From: Duganella sp. sic0402
Lineage (GTDB): Bacteria; Pseudomonadota; Gammaproteobacteria; Burkholderiales; Burkholderiaceae_D
Direction of reading: 5' to 3'
DNA length: 64,000 bases
Assembly (NCBI RefSeq): GCF_019219065.1
Contig: NZ_JAHUWK010000006.1
Location: 186,001 to 250,000 of the forward strand
Notes under the pieces: generated by a model
What the model saw: only the letters and a program-made list of their open reading frames with translations
Databases searched by the model: none
Told to the model about the DNA's origin: nothing
Position numbers and translations under genes: made by a program
Part shown: piece by piece, positions 37,175-46,302 of the stretch
Position numbering within the stretch: position 1 is the stretch's first letter
Layout: each line of letters begins with the position of its first letter

Positions 37175-38746
37175 TTAAGCGGCTTTTGGCTGATTTTTTG
37201 AGCGTTTTGCCCAAAACCAGGCGCCCGCCAGGGACAGTGCGGCCAGCGCCAGGAATAGTTTATTTCCCCAGATGATGTAGGGCGTGCTGCCGGCCATGCC
37301 CTGGACATTGGCGGCCAGTGTGCCGAAGGTATTCACAGGCAGCTGCTCGACCACTTTGCCTTCGCCATTGATGATGGCGGTGGCCCCGGTATTGGTCGCC
37401 CGCAGCATGGGGCGGCCGGTCTCCAGGCTGCGCATCTGCGAGATCTGCAAATGCTGCGGGATGGCGATGGTGTCGCCGAACCAGGCCAGGTTGGAGATAT
37501 TCAGCAGCAGCGTGGCTGCCTGCTGGCCTTGCGCCGGGCGATTCAGCTGGGCGGCGATTTCTTCGCCAAACAAGTCTTCGTAGCAGATATTCGGCAGCAC
37601 GCGCTGGTCCTTGATCGGGAACGCCGGCTGGATATCGCGGCCACTGGTCTGGTCGCCCAGCGGAATCGACATCAGGTTGACGAACCAGCGGAAGCCGTAG
37701 GGGATGAACTCGCCGTAAGGCACCAGGTGGTGCTTGTCGTAGCGGTAGTAGCCGTCGGTCTGGCGCGGCGTCATGCCGATCGCGCTGTTGAAGTAGGCGG
37801 TCTGGCTGTCGGCCAGTGGAATGCCGAGTATCAGATTGCTGCTGGTCTTGTTCAGAAACTGGGCGATGCCGGGCAGGTAGTCCGGCGGCAGCTGCTGCGG
37901 CAGCATCACGATGGCGGTTTCCGGCGTGGCGATCAGGTCGGCCGGAGCGGCGGTGATGGCGTCCTGATACAGTTTCAGCGTCGACAGCACCTTGTTGCCA
38001 TTGAATTTCTCTTCCTGCGGGATATTCCCTTGCAGCAGGCGTACCGAAATCGGCTTGCCCTCGGGATGGGTCCACTGGATGAAGCTCAGGCCGACGCCCA
38101 GCGCCGAGATGGCGACCACCAGTCCGGCTGCACGCAGGCGGCTGCGGTGCAGCAGCAATAGCAGCGCGCCGGCAATCACCGCCGCCAGCCAGCCCAGGCC
38201 ATACATGCCGATCACCGGCGCGTAACCTGCCAGCGGACCGTGGTTGTGGGCGTAGCCGGCCGACAGCCACGGGAAGCCGGTGAACAGCCAGCCGCGCACC
38301 CATTCAAACAGTGCCCACATGGCAGGAAACACCAGCAGGTTGGCGGCCGGCAGCGGCAGCGCCCAGCGCTTGCGCAGCCAGGCCGCGCCACCCATGGCGC
38401 CGGCGCCGTACAAGCCCATGGCGGCGCCCAGCAGCAGCACTGCCAGCGCGGCCAGCGGGGCCGGCATGGCGCCGTAGGTATGCATCGACACGTACAGCCA
38501 GTGCACGCCGGCGGCGGTCCAGCCAGTGACGAAGGCCCAGCCGATCAACGCGGCAGCCTTGACGCTGCTGCTGCGCAGTACCTGGTAGAACAGCGTCGCC
38601 AGGCCGAGAATTTCGACCGGCCACCAGCCGAACGGCTCGAACGCCAGCACGCACAGCGCGCCGGCCAGGCCGGTGATGATCATCCGGCCTTGGGTCGAGC
38701 GTTGCGGCTTGGGTGGATCGTTGGGATTGGCGCGGCGAAAGCGCAT
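37175..38746 (-). CDS. lnt: Apolipoprotein N-acyltransferase
   Basis: Adds the third acyl chain to lipoproteins in the inner membrane. The 523-residue protein has five to six N-terminal membrane helices (about residues 20-210), the nitrilase-type periplasmic domain with the catalytic Glu in ATPETAIVML, Lys in YDKHHLVPYGEFIPYG and Cys in LPNICYEDLFGEE, and a C-terminal membrane helix. Its start codon overlaps the corC stop (TAATG), as in the classic ybeY-corC-lnt order. The lipoproteins encoded later in the window would be its substrates. Confidence 0.96.
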   Translation of the reverse strand: MRFRRANPNDPPKPQRSTQGRMIITGLAGALCVLAFEPFGWWPVEILGLATLFYQVLRSSSVKAAALIGWAFVTGWTAAGVHWLYVSMHTYGAMPAPLAALAVLLLGAAMGLYGAGAMGGAAWLRKRWALPLPAANLLVFPAMWALFEWVRGWLFTGFPWLSAGYAHNHGPLAGYAPVIGMYGLGWLAAVIAGALLLLLHRSRLRAAGLVVAISALGVGLSFIQWTHPEGKPISVRLLQGNIPQEEKFNGNKVLSTLKLYQDAITAAPADLIATPETAIVMLPQQLPPDYLPGIAQFLNKTSSNLILGIPLADSQTAYFNSAIGMTPRQTDGYYRYDKHHLVPYGEFIPYGFRWFVNLMSIPLGDQTSGRDIQPAFPIKDQRVLPNICYEDLFGEEIAAQLNRPAQGQQAATLLLNISNLAWFGDTIAIPQHLQISQMRSLETGRPMLRATNTGATAIINGEGKVVEQLPVNTFGTLAANVQGMAGSTPYIIWGNKLFLALAALSLAGAWFWAKRSKNQPKAA

Positions 38747-39630
38747 TATGCGTCGGCGTCGTGAACAGGCGCTGGCGGCAGCTTTTCCACTGTCAGCACA
38801 TGGATCTGGCGGGCGTCGGCACGCAGCACTTCAAAGCGCAGGCCTTCGAAGTCGAAGGTGTCGCCCTTGTGCGGCATGCGGCCGAGGTGCTTGGCGACCA
38901 GGCCGCCGATGGTGTCGACGTCGTCGTCCGGCAGCGCGGTGTCCAGCTCTTCGTTGAACTGTTCGATCTCGGTCAGCGCCTTGACGCGCCAGCGCGGGCC
39001 GAACTGGCCTTCGCGGATGGAGAGGATATTGTCCTCTTCTTCATCGAAATCGTATTCGTCTTCGATATCGCCGACGATTTGTTCCAGCACGTCTTCGATG
39101 GTGATCAGGCCGGCGACGCCGCTGTACTCATCGACGACGATGGCCATGTGATTGTGGTTGGCGCGGAAATCGCGCAGCAGCACGTTCAGGCGCTTGGATT
39201 CCGGGATGAAGATGGCCGGGCGCAGCATGTCGCGCACGTCGAAGGATTCTTCGGCGTAGTAGCGCAGCAGGTCCTTGGCCAGCAGGATGCCGATCACCTT
39301 GTCGCGTTCACCCTCAATGGCGGGGAAGCGCGAGTGGGCGGTTTGCAGCACCAGCGGCATCCACTCTTCAATGGGCTTGGAAATGTCGATGACATCCATC
39401 TGCGAACGCGGGATCATGATATCGCGGGCAGACAAGTCGGACACCTGGAACACGCCTTCGATCATCGACAGGGCGTCGGCGTCGATCAGATTGCGTTCGT
39501 GGGCGTCGTGCAGAACTTCGAGCAGCTCCGATCGGTTCTCGGGCTCGGGGGAAATCAGGGCGGTCAGCCGTTCAAACAGCGACCTGTGAGGTTTAGCGTC
39601 AGTCTTGACGCTACTAGAGTGCTCTTGCAT
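38746..39630 (-). CDS. corC: HlyC/CorC family transporter-associated protein
   Basis: Cytosolic protein with paired CBS domains and a C-terminal CorC/HlyC domain, linked to Mg2+/Co2+ efflux. The 294-residue protein shows the CBS pair (ARDIMIPRSQMDVID; HMAIVVDEYSGVAGLITIED) and the EDEYDFDEEEDN acidic linker, followed by the CorC domain with DDDVDTIGGLVAKHLGRMP. No membrane domain is present, as in E. coli YbeX. The ATG at 39630 gives MQEHSSSVKTD; a longer in-frame reading runs through ybeY and is rejected. lnt overlaps by one base. Confidence 0.94.
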   Translation of the reverse strand: MQEHSSSVKTDAKPHRSLFERLTALISPEPENRSELLEVLHDAHERNLIDADALSMIEGVFQVSDLSARDIMIPRSQMDVIDISKPIEEWMPLVLQTAHSRFPAIEGERDKVIGILLAKDLLRYYAEESFDVRDMLRPAIFIPESKRLNVLLRDFRANHNHMAIVVDEYSGVAGLITIEDVLEQIVGDIEDEYDFDEEEDNILSIREGQFGPRWRVKALTEIEQFNEELDTALPDDDVDTIGGLVAKHLGRMPHKGDTFDFEGLRFEVLRADARQIHVLTVEKLPPAPVHDADA

Positions 39631-39685
39631 AGTTGGCGTGAGCCGGTTGTTACGAAGGGGTATAGGATACACCAAATGGGAACCC

Positions 39686-39714
39686 GGGGCCGATTTTGTC
39701 AAAAAGACAGCCCC
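39686..39714 (-). terminator. Bulged hairpin after ybeY
   Basis: Read on the minus strand, GGGGC-TGTC pairs with GACA and GCCCC around five T's, with a six-base bulge on one side (39686-39714). It sits 9 bases after the ybeY stop in the 92-base gap before corC. No T-run follows, so transcription may well continue into corC. Confidence 0.3.
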
Positions 39715-39722
39715 GCAGGACC

Positions 39723-40190
39723 TTAATCGGCGTAAGGATCGGCATAGCCGAGTTCTGCCAGGATCTCGGTTTCGATGCCTTCCATTTCGGTAGCTTCCTC
39801 GTCGTCCATGTGGTCGTAGCCCTGGGCGTGCAGCACGCCGTGGACGATCAGGTGGGCGGTGTGTTCCTCCACCGTTTTCTTTTGCTCGGCTGCTTCCTTC
39901 TGCAGCACGTCGGTGCACAGGATGATGTCGGCCTGGGTGGGGGCGTCGTCGGGCAGTTCTTCCTCGCCTTCGTTGTAGGCGAAGGTGAGCACGTTGGTGG
40001 CGTAGTCCTTGCCGCGGTATTCGCGGTTCAGCGCCTGGCCTTCTTCGGCGTCGACAAAGCGGATGGTCAGTTCGGCCGGCGCGAACAGCGCGGCTTGCAC
40101 CCATTTGCGGATTTTCGGACGGGTGATGCTTTCTTGCAGGCGTGGATCGGCGTATTGCACCGACAGCGTCAGTTTATTTTTTGCGGACAT
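39723..40190 (-). CDS. ybeY: Endoribonuclease YbeY
   Basis: Single-strand endoribonuclease needed for 16S rRNA 3' maturation and 70S quality control. The 155-residue protein carries the zinc site [15 protein letters not shown], the upstream [18 protein letters not shown] segment and DIILCTDV. The first 17 bases overlap the phoH 3' end, and corC follows 92 bases later: the conserved phoH-ybeY-corC-lnt order. Confidence 0.96.
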   Translation of the reverse strand: MSAKNKLTLSVQYADPRLQESITRPKIRKWVQAALFAPAELTIRFVDAEEGQALNREYRGKDYATNVLTFAYNEGEEELPDDAPTQADIILCTDVLQKEAAEQKKTVEEHTAHLIVHGVLHAQGYDHMDDEEATEMEGIETEILAELGYADPYAD

Positions 40191-41283
40191 TTTTGAGCGC
40201 CGTGGCTTTAAGTAAGGGAGCGATTTCCGCTTCGTGGTTGTGGGCGGTTTCGTAGGCGTCGACGATGCGCGCCACCAGCGGATGGCGCACCACGTCTTCG
40301 CTGTTGAAGTGGCTGAAGGCGATGCCGCGCACTTCCTTCAGCACCTGGATGGCGTCCACCAGCCCGCTCTTCTGGCTCTTGTGCAGGTCGACCTGGGTGA
40401 CGTCGCCGGTGATCACTGCCTTGCTGCCGAAGCCGATGCGGGTCAGGAACATCTTCATCTGCTCGACCGTGGTGTTTTGCGCCTCGTCCAGAATCACGAA
40501 AGCGTGGTTCAGCGTGCGGCCACGCATATAGGCCAGCGGGGCGATCTCGATCACCTGCTTCTCAAACATTTTCTGCGTGCGGTCGAAGCCCAGCAGGTCG
40601 TACAGCGCGTCGTACAGCGGACGCAGGTAGGGATCGACCTTCTGTGACATATCACCGGGCAGGAAGCCGAGGCGCTCACCGGCTTCCACCGCAGGACGGG
40701 TCAGGATGATGCGCTTGACCGCATCGCGCTCCAGCGCATCGACCGCGCAGGCCACGGCCAGATAAGTCTTGCCGGTACCTGCCGGGCCGACACCGAAGCT
40801 GATGTCGTGTTCCAGGATGTTGCGCAGATAGCGGATCTGGTGCGGCGTGCGGCCGCGCAGATCGGCGCGGCGGGTTTTCAGCACCGGGCTGTTGATGTCG
40901 ATTTCGACAGCCGGCACCGGCTCCACCTTGCGCGGCTTGCTGGTGCGCGCGGCGGGCGCGCTTGGCGTTGCGGCTGGCTCCTCGATGGCTGCCGCGTTAC
41001 CGGCATGCATAGTGGCGCGCTGCTCGACCAGCGCCAGCTGCACCTCTTCGATCGGCACGATTTTGTTGGCGATGGCGTAGAAGTGTTCGAGGATCTCGAC
41101 CGCGCGCGCGGCGTTGTGGCCGCTGACGATGAACTTCTCGCCGCGCCGGAAAATGGTGACGTCCAGCGCAGCGGAAATCTGGCGCAGGTTTTCGTCGAGT
41201 GGGCCGCATAAATGAGCCAGGCGCGCGTTATCGAGCGGCTCCGGGACGAAGTAGTGCGGCTGAACTGGAGTATTGGTTTTCAA
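40174..41283 (-). CDS. phoH: PhoH-family ATPase (YbeZ)
   Basis: P-loop ATPase that partners YbeY in RNA metabolism. The 369-residue protein has an N-terminal KH-like region ([17 protein letters not shown]), an Ala/Pro-rich linker at about 100-128, then Walker [33 protein letters not shown], Walker [13 protein letters not shown], and the sensor [10 protein letters not shown]. Its ATG is divergent from the small gene at 41391. In many relatives miaB precedes it; here it does not. Confidence 0.94.
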   Translation of the reverse strand: MKTNTPVQPHYFVPEPLDNARLAHLCGPLDENLRQISAALDVTIFRRGEKFIVSGHNAARAVEILEHFYAIANKIVPIEEVQLALVEQRATMHAGNAAAIEEPAATPSAPAARTSKPRKVEPVPAVEIDINSPVLKTRRADLRGRTPHQIRYLRNILEHDISFGVGPAGTGKTYLAVACAVDALERDAVKRIILTRPAVEAGERLGFLPGDMSQKVDPYLRPLYDALYDLLGFDRTQKMFEKQVIEIAPLAYMRGRTLNHAFVILDEAQNTTVEQMKMFLTRIGFGSKAVITGDVTQVDLHKSQKSGLVDAIQVLKEVRGIAFSHFNSEDVVRHPLVARIVDAYETAHNHEAEIAPLLKATALKNVRKK

Positions 41284-41390
41284 TGGGTACTTTTAGCAGG
41301 GAAGAGCCGCAGAAACGGCACAGGCGATAGTTTATCGTATTTGCCGAAACGCGAACTTGATTTTGCTTGCCTTTGCGCTAAAGTGGAGTC

Positions 41391-41714
41391 ATGGCAATCA
41401 ATGTTACTTCCACCTCCAGGCCGGACGCCGTGCAGCTCAACCTGCGCGAAACTCGCGCCAACCGCGTCGAGCAGCGTAGCGAGCAGACGGCGGAGACCCG
41501 CCGCACCCAGCAAAGCAGCCGCACCGAGAAAGACGACGCCATCACCCGCCAGCAGGTAAAAGAAAATCGCGAAGCCAGCCGCAACCAGGCGCGCGCCAAC
41601 GACGAAGCAGCGGCAGCCGACCGCCGCGCCGCACAGCAAGCCGACAAAAAAGCCGACACCCAGCGCCGCGACAACCAGCGCACCCTCGGCCGCAACATCG
41701 ACACCACCGCCTGA
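41391..41714 (+). CDS. Hypothetical charged, coiled-coil-like protein
   Basis: A 107-residue protein with no cysteine, tryptophan, phenylalanine or tyrosine and an extreme content of Arg, Gln, Glu, Asp and Ala. From residue 20 on it reads as one long charged helix with frequent RxxQ/QxxR spacing; the N-terminus (MAINVTSTSRPDAVQLN) is different. No signal peptide or membrane segment. GTGGAG precedes the ATG and codon use is like its neighbours, so I believe it is translated. I do not recognise a family. It diverges from phoH across 107 bases. Confidence 0.6.
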   Translation: MAINVTSTSRPDAVQLNLRETRANRVEQRSEQTAETRRTQQSSRTEKDDAITRQQVKENREASRNQARANDEAAAADRRAAQQADKKADTQRRDNQRTLGRNIDTTA

Positions 41715-41956
41715 ATTGCTTTGTAACAGTTTCCTACAAGTTCTTGCGTGCGCCATCCTCCGGGCCCATGTGATGAAATAGCATTGTTGCTAAGGTTTCT
41801 AGCCAGTGATTGATGTCGAACAATCTTAGCGCGGTGTGCACTGGTATCTTGCTTGAAAGGCAATCAACCGCCATGAAACTTTGTTGAAAGTTTCTAAGTT
41901 TTGCTTAAGTTCGAACCAGCACTATTTGTTCACCCCAACCAACGAGGAAAATCATC

Positions 41957-42295
41957 ATGGCACATCATGCTCTCGCTTCTCAGGAAAGCTACAATCCCAA
42001 CCACCTGCTGGATATCTTGCTCGGCAAGATGCAGCTGAAGAACGATGCCGCGCTGTCGCGCCTGCTGGAAGTCGCGCCGCCGGTCATCAGCAAAATCCGT
42101 CACCACCGTTTGCCAGTCGGCGCCTCGCTGCTGATCCGCATGCACGAAGTGACCGGCATGAGTATCCGCGATCTGCGCGACCTGATGGGCGACCGCCGCA
42201 CCAAGTACCGCCTGTCCGATGCGCAAGGCCGTCCAAAGCCGGAAGATCGTGCAGCCGCTGAGAAAGCCCTGGCAGGAAGCGCGGCCCATCACTGA
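41957..42295 (+). CDS. Small predicted helix-turn-helix protein, function unknown
   Basis: A 112-residue protein preceded by a strong GAGGAAAA ribosome-binding site. Residues 28-75 (for example DAALSRLLEVAPPVISKIRH and LIRMHEVTGMSIRDLRDLMG) have the helical pattern of a Cro/CI-like HTH: a helix, VAPPVISKIR as the recognition turn, then a scaffold helix. The C-terminal tail is basic and Ala-rich. No partner domain is present. The 242-base gap upstream (41715-41956) is long for this window and probably holds its promoter, though I see no convincing hexamers. Confidence 0.66.
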   Translation: MAHHALASQESYNPNHLLDILLGKMQLKNDAALSRLLEVAPPVISKIRHHRLPVGASLLIRMHEVTGMSIRDLRDLMGDRRTKYRLSDAQGRPKPEDRAAAEKALAGSAAHH

Positions 42296-42315
42296 TGCGC
42301 GCCCAGCGCATGCGC

Positions 42316-42346
42316 CTGCCGGAGCACGGCTAAGCCGTTCCGGCAG
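42316..42346. terminator. Strong hairpin between convergent genes
   Basis: CTGCCGG (42316-42322) pairs with CCGGCAG (42340-42346), and inside it ACGGC (42326-42330) pairs with GCCGT (42334-42338) around the loop TAA, giving 12 bp with a small internal asymmetry. It lies between the convergent HTH-like and HDOD genes and probably ends transcription both ways, although there is no long T-run. Confidence 0.55.
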
Positions 42347-42355
42347 GATCGCAGT

Positions 42356-43201
42356 TCAGCTCAGCAGCACCATGGAAATCTCTTCATACTGCAACTCCGT
42401 CTCGCGGAAGATCTGCAGATACACTTCTTCATCGAGGCCCAGCGCAGTCCAGGCCACGGTGGATACCGGCGGCACCAGATCATCCGCCACCTGCGCCAGA
42501 TCGAGCGCATGGACTATCGCATCAGCCACATGAATGATGGCGGCAAGAAAGCCCGCGCCCGGCGCTTCCGGGTCGTGGTGGCCGCCGATGGCCAGCCGCA
42601 TCGTGTCTGAAAAATTCCAGTGTTCGGCCAGCGCCAGTCCCGCGTCCACATGGTCGACGCCCAGCACCGTGCGTTCCGCCTCCAGCAGATAGCAGTCGTG
42701 CTGCTCGCGGTAAGCAATCGTTTCCGAATAATGATTCGGGAAGCACGACACCAGCACCAGCCGGCCGATATCATGCAGCAGCCCGGCAGTGAACGCATAA
42801 TCCTGATTGAAACGCATCTGCCGTGCCAGCACCTTGGCGCAGGCGGCGGTGGCGATCGAGTGGCGCCAGAAGGCCTTGTGGTCGAAGCCGGGGCAGTGGC
42901 CCTCGGCGAAGCAGCCGGTGACCGCCGCCGCCGTGATCAGGTTGCGCGTGGTCTGGAAGCCCAGGTAGGTGATCGCCTGCTGGATGGTGGTCACCTTGAC
43001 CTGCAAGCCGTACAGCGAGGAGTTGGCCAGCCGCAGCGTCTTGGCGGTCAGTGCCTGGTCGTAGCTGACTTTCTTGGCCAGCACGGAAATGTCGACATCG
43101 TCCTGGTCGATGCTGTTCAGCAGTTCCATCACCACCGCCGGCAGCGACGGCAGGTCGTCCAGCGTGCGCACCACGTCGTCGTAGCTCAGCGTGTTAGTCA
43201 T
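42356..43201 (-). CDS. HDOD domain protein
   Basis: Signalling protein of the HDOD class, a variant of the HD phosphohydrolase fold usually without catalytic function. The 281-residue protein has LPSLPAVVMELLNSI, ALTAKTLRLANSSLYGL, AITYLGFQTTRNLI, LLHDIGRLVLVSCFP and GGHHDPEAP, spread over one domain with no further output module. HDOD proteins act in c-di-GMP, motility and stress signalling. The gene overlaps by 8 bases the small gene upstream and ends near a strong hairpin. Confidence 0.88.
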   Translation of the reverse strand: MTNTLSYDDVVRTLDDLPSLPAVVMELLNSIDQDDVDISVLAKKVSYDQALTAKTLRLANSSLYGLQVKVTTIQQAITYLGFQTTRNLITAAAVTGCFAEGHCPGFDHKAFWRHSIATAACAKVLARQMRFNQDYAFTAGLLHDIGRLVLVSCFPNHYSETIAYREQHDCYLLEAERTVLGVDHVDAGLALAEHWNFSDTMRLAIGGHHDPEAPGAGFLAAIIHVADAIVHALDLAQVADDLVPPVSTVAWTALGLDEEVYLQIFRETELQYEEISMVLLS

Positions 43202-43541
43202 TTTCCGGCGTCTCCTCTACACCCAGGCGGAAGTCGCTGACAAAACGGCGCAGCGTGGCGGTGGCCCAGTCGCTGTCGCTGTCCGGATCGCTCTTGCGGA
43301 ACAGCGTGGCGATGCGCGCCTCGTGATGCTGCTGCGTGGCCGCCACCATTTCCGGCGTTACCTCATCACGCAGGATGGGCAGCACCGCGATGCCGTGGCG
43401 CGGCATCAGTGCCAGCATGGCGTCGGTCAGCACCGCGCCCTGCGGCAGTAGCACCTGGCCTTGCACATCCAGCAGCACGTCGGACAGGACCATGCCCGGC
43501 CGCACCTCCGCCAATGTCAGTTGCTGATAATTGCCTGTCAT
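43194..43541 (-). CDS. Small protein resembling the N-terminal segment of HD-GYP proteins
   Basis: A 115-residue protein. Residues 8-55 (for example LAEVRPGMVLSDVLLDVQGQ and LLPQGAVLTDAMLALM) follow the pattern LxPGMxLxxDVxxxxGxLLLxxGxxLT seen ahead of HD-GYP domains, here without the HD-GYP part. The C-terminal half is acidic. Its stop overlaps the HDOD start by 8 bases, so the two are probably made together and may interact. Function unknown; the similarity is from pattern, not a search. Confidence 0.68.
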   Translation of the reverse strand: MTGNYQQLTLAEVRPGMVLSDVLLDVQGQVLLPQGAVLTDAMLALMPRHGIAVLPILRDEVTPEMVAATQQHHEARIATLFRKSDPDSDSDWATATLRRFVSDFRLGVEETPEND

Positions 43542-43661
43542 GCCGCCTCCCCGCTTGCTCTTTGAACGCTATTTGCCGATCTTACCATTGTCTTGCCAAG
43601 ATGCAGCCCATACCGTACATTGGGGCGTCGCCGTTCAATCGTGTTGCCGGGAGATTGCTCG

Positions 43662-45245
43662 ATGTTTGGTATTCAAGGCCGCTTGACGCTGCTTTTTGTG
43701 GTCATCGTTACGCTGGTGCTGGGCATTTCCGGCACCTATGCCCAGTATAGCCTCGGCCATGAACTGGAAGTCAGCAGCCAGCGCCTGCGCCAGGGCGTGC
43801 TGACCCGGCTGCAAACCAGCCTGCCGTCGGCGCTGTGGGACCTGGACAAGGCCAAGGTCGACAACATCGTGGCGGCCGAGATGATGCCGCCGGAGCTGGT
43901 GTCGATCCGCGTCTACGATACCTCGGTCGGCCTGTTTTCCGGCAAGCTGCGTGCCGAGAATGGCGCCATTTCTTCGCTTGAAAACGATGCTGCCGTTGGC
44001 GGCACGCCGGTGGTGGCCGACCTGGCTTACCGCGATTCCGGCGCGGCCGGGGCGGCGCTGAAGCCGGTCATCGTCGGCCGGGTGGTGGTCAATTTCAGCC
44101 GCGCGCAGATCGACGCCACGCTGGCGGCCGAGGTGCGGCGCAAGGTCACCGAGGTGCTGCTGCTGGACCTGATCCTGGTGGCGGCGCTGGCGCTGTCGCT
44201 GCGCATCGTGTTCGATCCGCTGAAGCGGCTGCGCGACGGCCTGTTTGACCTAGCCACGCGCGGCAGCGACGAAGTGGAAGAATTGCCGGACAACCGCCAG
44301 GATGAGCTGGGCGAGGTGATACGCGGCTTCAACGCCATCCAGCGCAAGATCAAATCGAATATCCAGCGCATCCGCGAGGCCGAGGACGAGGCGCGCAAGT
44401 CGGCCGCCACCACCGCCAAGGCCATGGACGATTTGCGCCGTACCCAGGAATCGCTGTTGCAGGCCGAGCGGCTGGCGTCGCTGGGCGGGCTGGTGGCCGG
44501 CGTCGCGCACGAGATCAATACGCCGGTCGGTATCGCACTGACCAGCGCCTCGGTGCTGATGGAGGCCACCGAGAAGGTGCAGGCCTCGGTCGAGGGCGGC
44601 AATATCAAGAAATCCGACATCACCCGCTATCTGGAGACGGCGTCCGAAAGCACGCGGCTGATCATGAATAACGCCTACCGAGCGGCGCACCTGATCCACA
44701 GCTTCAAGCAGATCGCGGTCGACCAGGTCAGCGAGGCGCGGCGCCGCTTCGAGCTGCGCGATTACATCAACGAGGTGGTGTCCAGCCTGCAGCCCAAGCT
44801 GAAGAAGACGCATATCACGGTCGACATTTCCTGCCCGCCCGATATCATGCTGGACAGCTATCCGGGCGCGCTGGCGCAGGTGATCACCAATCTGACGCTC
44901 AATTGCGTCGAGCACGCGTTCGATGCGGAAGACGAGGGGCGGATTGTGATCGGCGTGGCGCAGCTGCAGGGCGACTGGATCGAGATGCAGGTCACCGACA
45001 ACGGCAAGGGCATCGCGCCGGATATGCTGGACAAGGTGTTCGATCCTTTCGTCACCACGCGGCGCGGCCAGGGCGGCACCGGCCTGGGGCTGAATATCGT
45101 GTTCAATCTGATCGCCAAGCAGTTTGGCGGCAGCATTACCGTGTCCAGCGTGCTGGGGCAGGGCGCCAGTTTTGTGCTGCGCATGCCTTGCGTGACGCCC
45201 ACCGATGATGGCGGCTTGCACGCTGACAGCCGTTTGCACGCGTAA
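43662..45245 (+). CDS. Membrane sensor histidine kinase (orphan)
   Basis: The 527-residue protein has a first membrane helix (about 6-26), a periplasmic sensor region (27-165) with the SALWDLDKAKVDNIV segment common in betaproteobacterial kinases, a second membrane helix (about 166-188), a HAMP-like linker, a coiled coil, an H-box with His283 in VAHEINTPVG, and a HATPase domain with NLTLNCVEHAF, DNGKGIAPDM and GTGLGLNIV. The ATG at 43662 has GGGAG upstream; a longer in-frame reading lacks sense. No response regulator is adjacent. It diverges from the HDOD pair. Confidence 0.9.
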   Translation: MFGIQGRLTLLFVVIVTLVLGISGTYAQYSLGHELEVSSQRLRQGVLTRLQTSLPSALWDLDKAKVDNIVAAEMMPPELVSIRVYDTSVGLFSGKLRAENGAISSLENDAAVGGTPVVADLAYRDSGAAGAALKPVIVGRVVVNFSRAQIDATLAAEVRRKVTEVLLLDLILVAALALSLRIVFDPLKRLRDGLFDLATRGSDEVEELPDNRQDELGEVIRGFNAIQRKIKSNIQRIREAEDEARKSAATTAKAMDDLRRTQESLLQAERLASLGGLVAGVAHEINTPVGIALTSASVLMEATEKVQASVEGGNIKKSDITRYLETASESTRLIMNNAYRAAHLIHSFKQIAVDQVSEARRRFELRDYINEVVSSLQPKLKKTHITVDISCPPDIMLDSYPGALAQVITNLTLNCVEHAFDAEDEGRIVIGVAQLQGDWIEMQVTDNGKGIAPDMLDKVFDPFVTTRRGQGGTGLGLNIVFNLIAKQFGGSITVSSVLGQGASFVLRMPCVTPTDDGGLHADSRLHA

Positions 45246-45317
45246 AAAAATCCGCCATCGGACGGGATTGCTGGCTGCCTCGGCGTTGAGCCTGCCGTTA
45301 ATGCATCGGTTTTACAT

Positions 45318-45340
45318 TTTGCGCCATCAGCAACGGCGCA
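45318..45340. other. Small stem-loop in the gap after the histidine kinase
   Basis: TGCGCC (45320-45325) pairs with GGCGCA (45335-45340) around nine bases, 75 bases after the kinase stop. The 182-base gap (45246-45427) otherwise holds a run of A's right after the stop and an A/T-rich patch near 45392-45405 that may belong to the promoter of the ChaN-like gene. Nothing firmer can be named. Confidence 0.25.
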
Positions 45341-45427
45341 TGGGGCGGCTGTGATTGTTGCGACTGCGATATTGGCGCCAGGTACCGTACTTTTTAAAAA
45401 ATATTTGCTGCATAGGGTGCATATCAC

Positions 45428-46294
45428 ATGATTTCCATACCTCGGATTGCCATACATCGAAGCGTTCAATTGACTTTAGGCCTGTCCGCGGCGGCCTTGC
45501 TGGCGGCTTGCGCCAGTGGCGGCAAGTCCGCGTCGGCGCCGGCAGCGGACCTGCTGGGGCCGGCCAATCCGCAAGTGCTGCTGCTGGGCGAAGTGCATGA
45601 CAACGTCCAGGGCCATAAGCTGCGCGCTGAGTTGCTACGGCAGCGGGTGGAAGCCGGCTGGCGGCCCAGCATCGTCATGGAACAGTTCGACCGTGAGAAC
45701 CAGGATCTGCTGGACAAGGCGCAAAAGGGCTGCGTGGACGCGCAATGCGTGATTCAGGTAGCCGGTGGTGCGCGCTGGGATTGGCAATTGTATTATCCTG
45801 TGATCCAGCTGGCGCTGACTTACCAACTGCCGCTGGTGGCCGGCAATCTGTCGCGTGCCGATGCGTCGCGGGTGGTGCGCGACGGCGTGAAATCGAGTTT
45901 CGATCCGCAGAGCGTCAAGGATTACAGGCTGGAGCAGCCCTTGCCGCAGGCGGTCAGCAACGCGCAGCAGCAGGAGATCATCGCCGGCCATTGCAATATG
46001 CTGCCGGAGATGATGGTCGGCGGCATGGTCAACGCCCAGGTGGCGCGGGATATCTGGATGGCCAAGATCGTGCGCGACCAGCAGCCCAGGGATGTGGTGC
46101 TGATCGCCGGGAATGGCCATGTGCGCAAGGACATCGGTGTCGGCTACTGGCTGAACCAGGTAGCGCCGGCGCTGACCGTGCGCAGCGTCGGCTTTGCGGA
46201 GAGCAGCGACAACGGCGGCCGCTACGACAGCCTGCAAACGCTGGCGCCGCAGCAGCGCGACGATCCGTGCAAGCAGGTGAAGAAAACCAAGTGA
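45428..46294 (+). CDS. ChaN-like haem-binding/iron-regulated lipoprotein
   Basis: The 288-residue protein has a lipoprotein signal ending AALLAAC (Cys28), followed by a Ser/Ala-rich spacer. The mature domain matches the ChaN/Tiki superfamily: LLGEVHDNVQGH, IVMEQFDREN, GRWDW-like GARWDWQLYYPVI, PLVAGNLSRADASRVV and VLIAGNGHVRKDIGVGYWL, which carry the conserved Glu, His and Asp residues. ChaN binds paired haems in Campylobacter; relatives include metalloproteases, so haem uptake and peptidase activity are both possible. Only 8 bases separate it from the thioredoxin-like gene. Confidence 0.85.
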   Translation: MISIPRIAIHRSVQLTLGLSAAALLAACASGGKSASAPAADLLGPANPQVLLLGEVHDNVQGHKLRAELLRQRVEAGWRPSIVMEQFDRENQDLLDKAQKGCVDAQCVIQVAGGARWDWQLYYPVIQLALTYQLPLVAGNLSRADASRVVRDGVKSSFDPQSVKDYRLEQPLPQAVSNAQQQEIIAGHCNMLPEMMVGGMVNAQVARDIWMAKIVRDQQPRDVVLIAGNGHVRKDIGVGYWLNQVAPALTVRSVGFAESSDNGGRYDSLQTLAPQQRDDPCKQVKKTK

Positions 46295-46302
46295 AAGGTG
46301 CG

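Noticed and set aside
38746-40104. A 452-residue reading of corC extending through ybeY
   Set aside because: The first 158 residues are ybeY read in the wrong frame; the ATG at 39630 gives a normal CorC.
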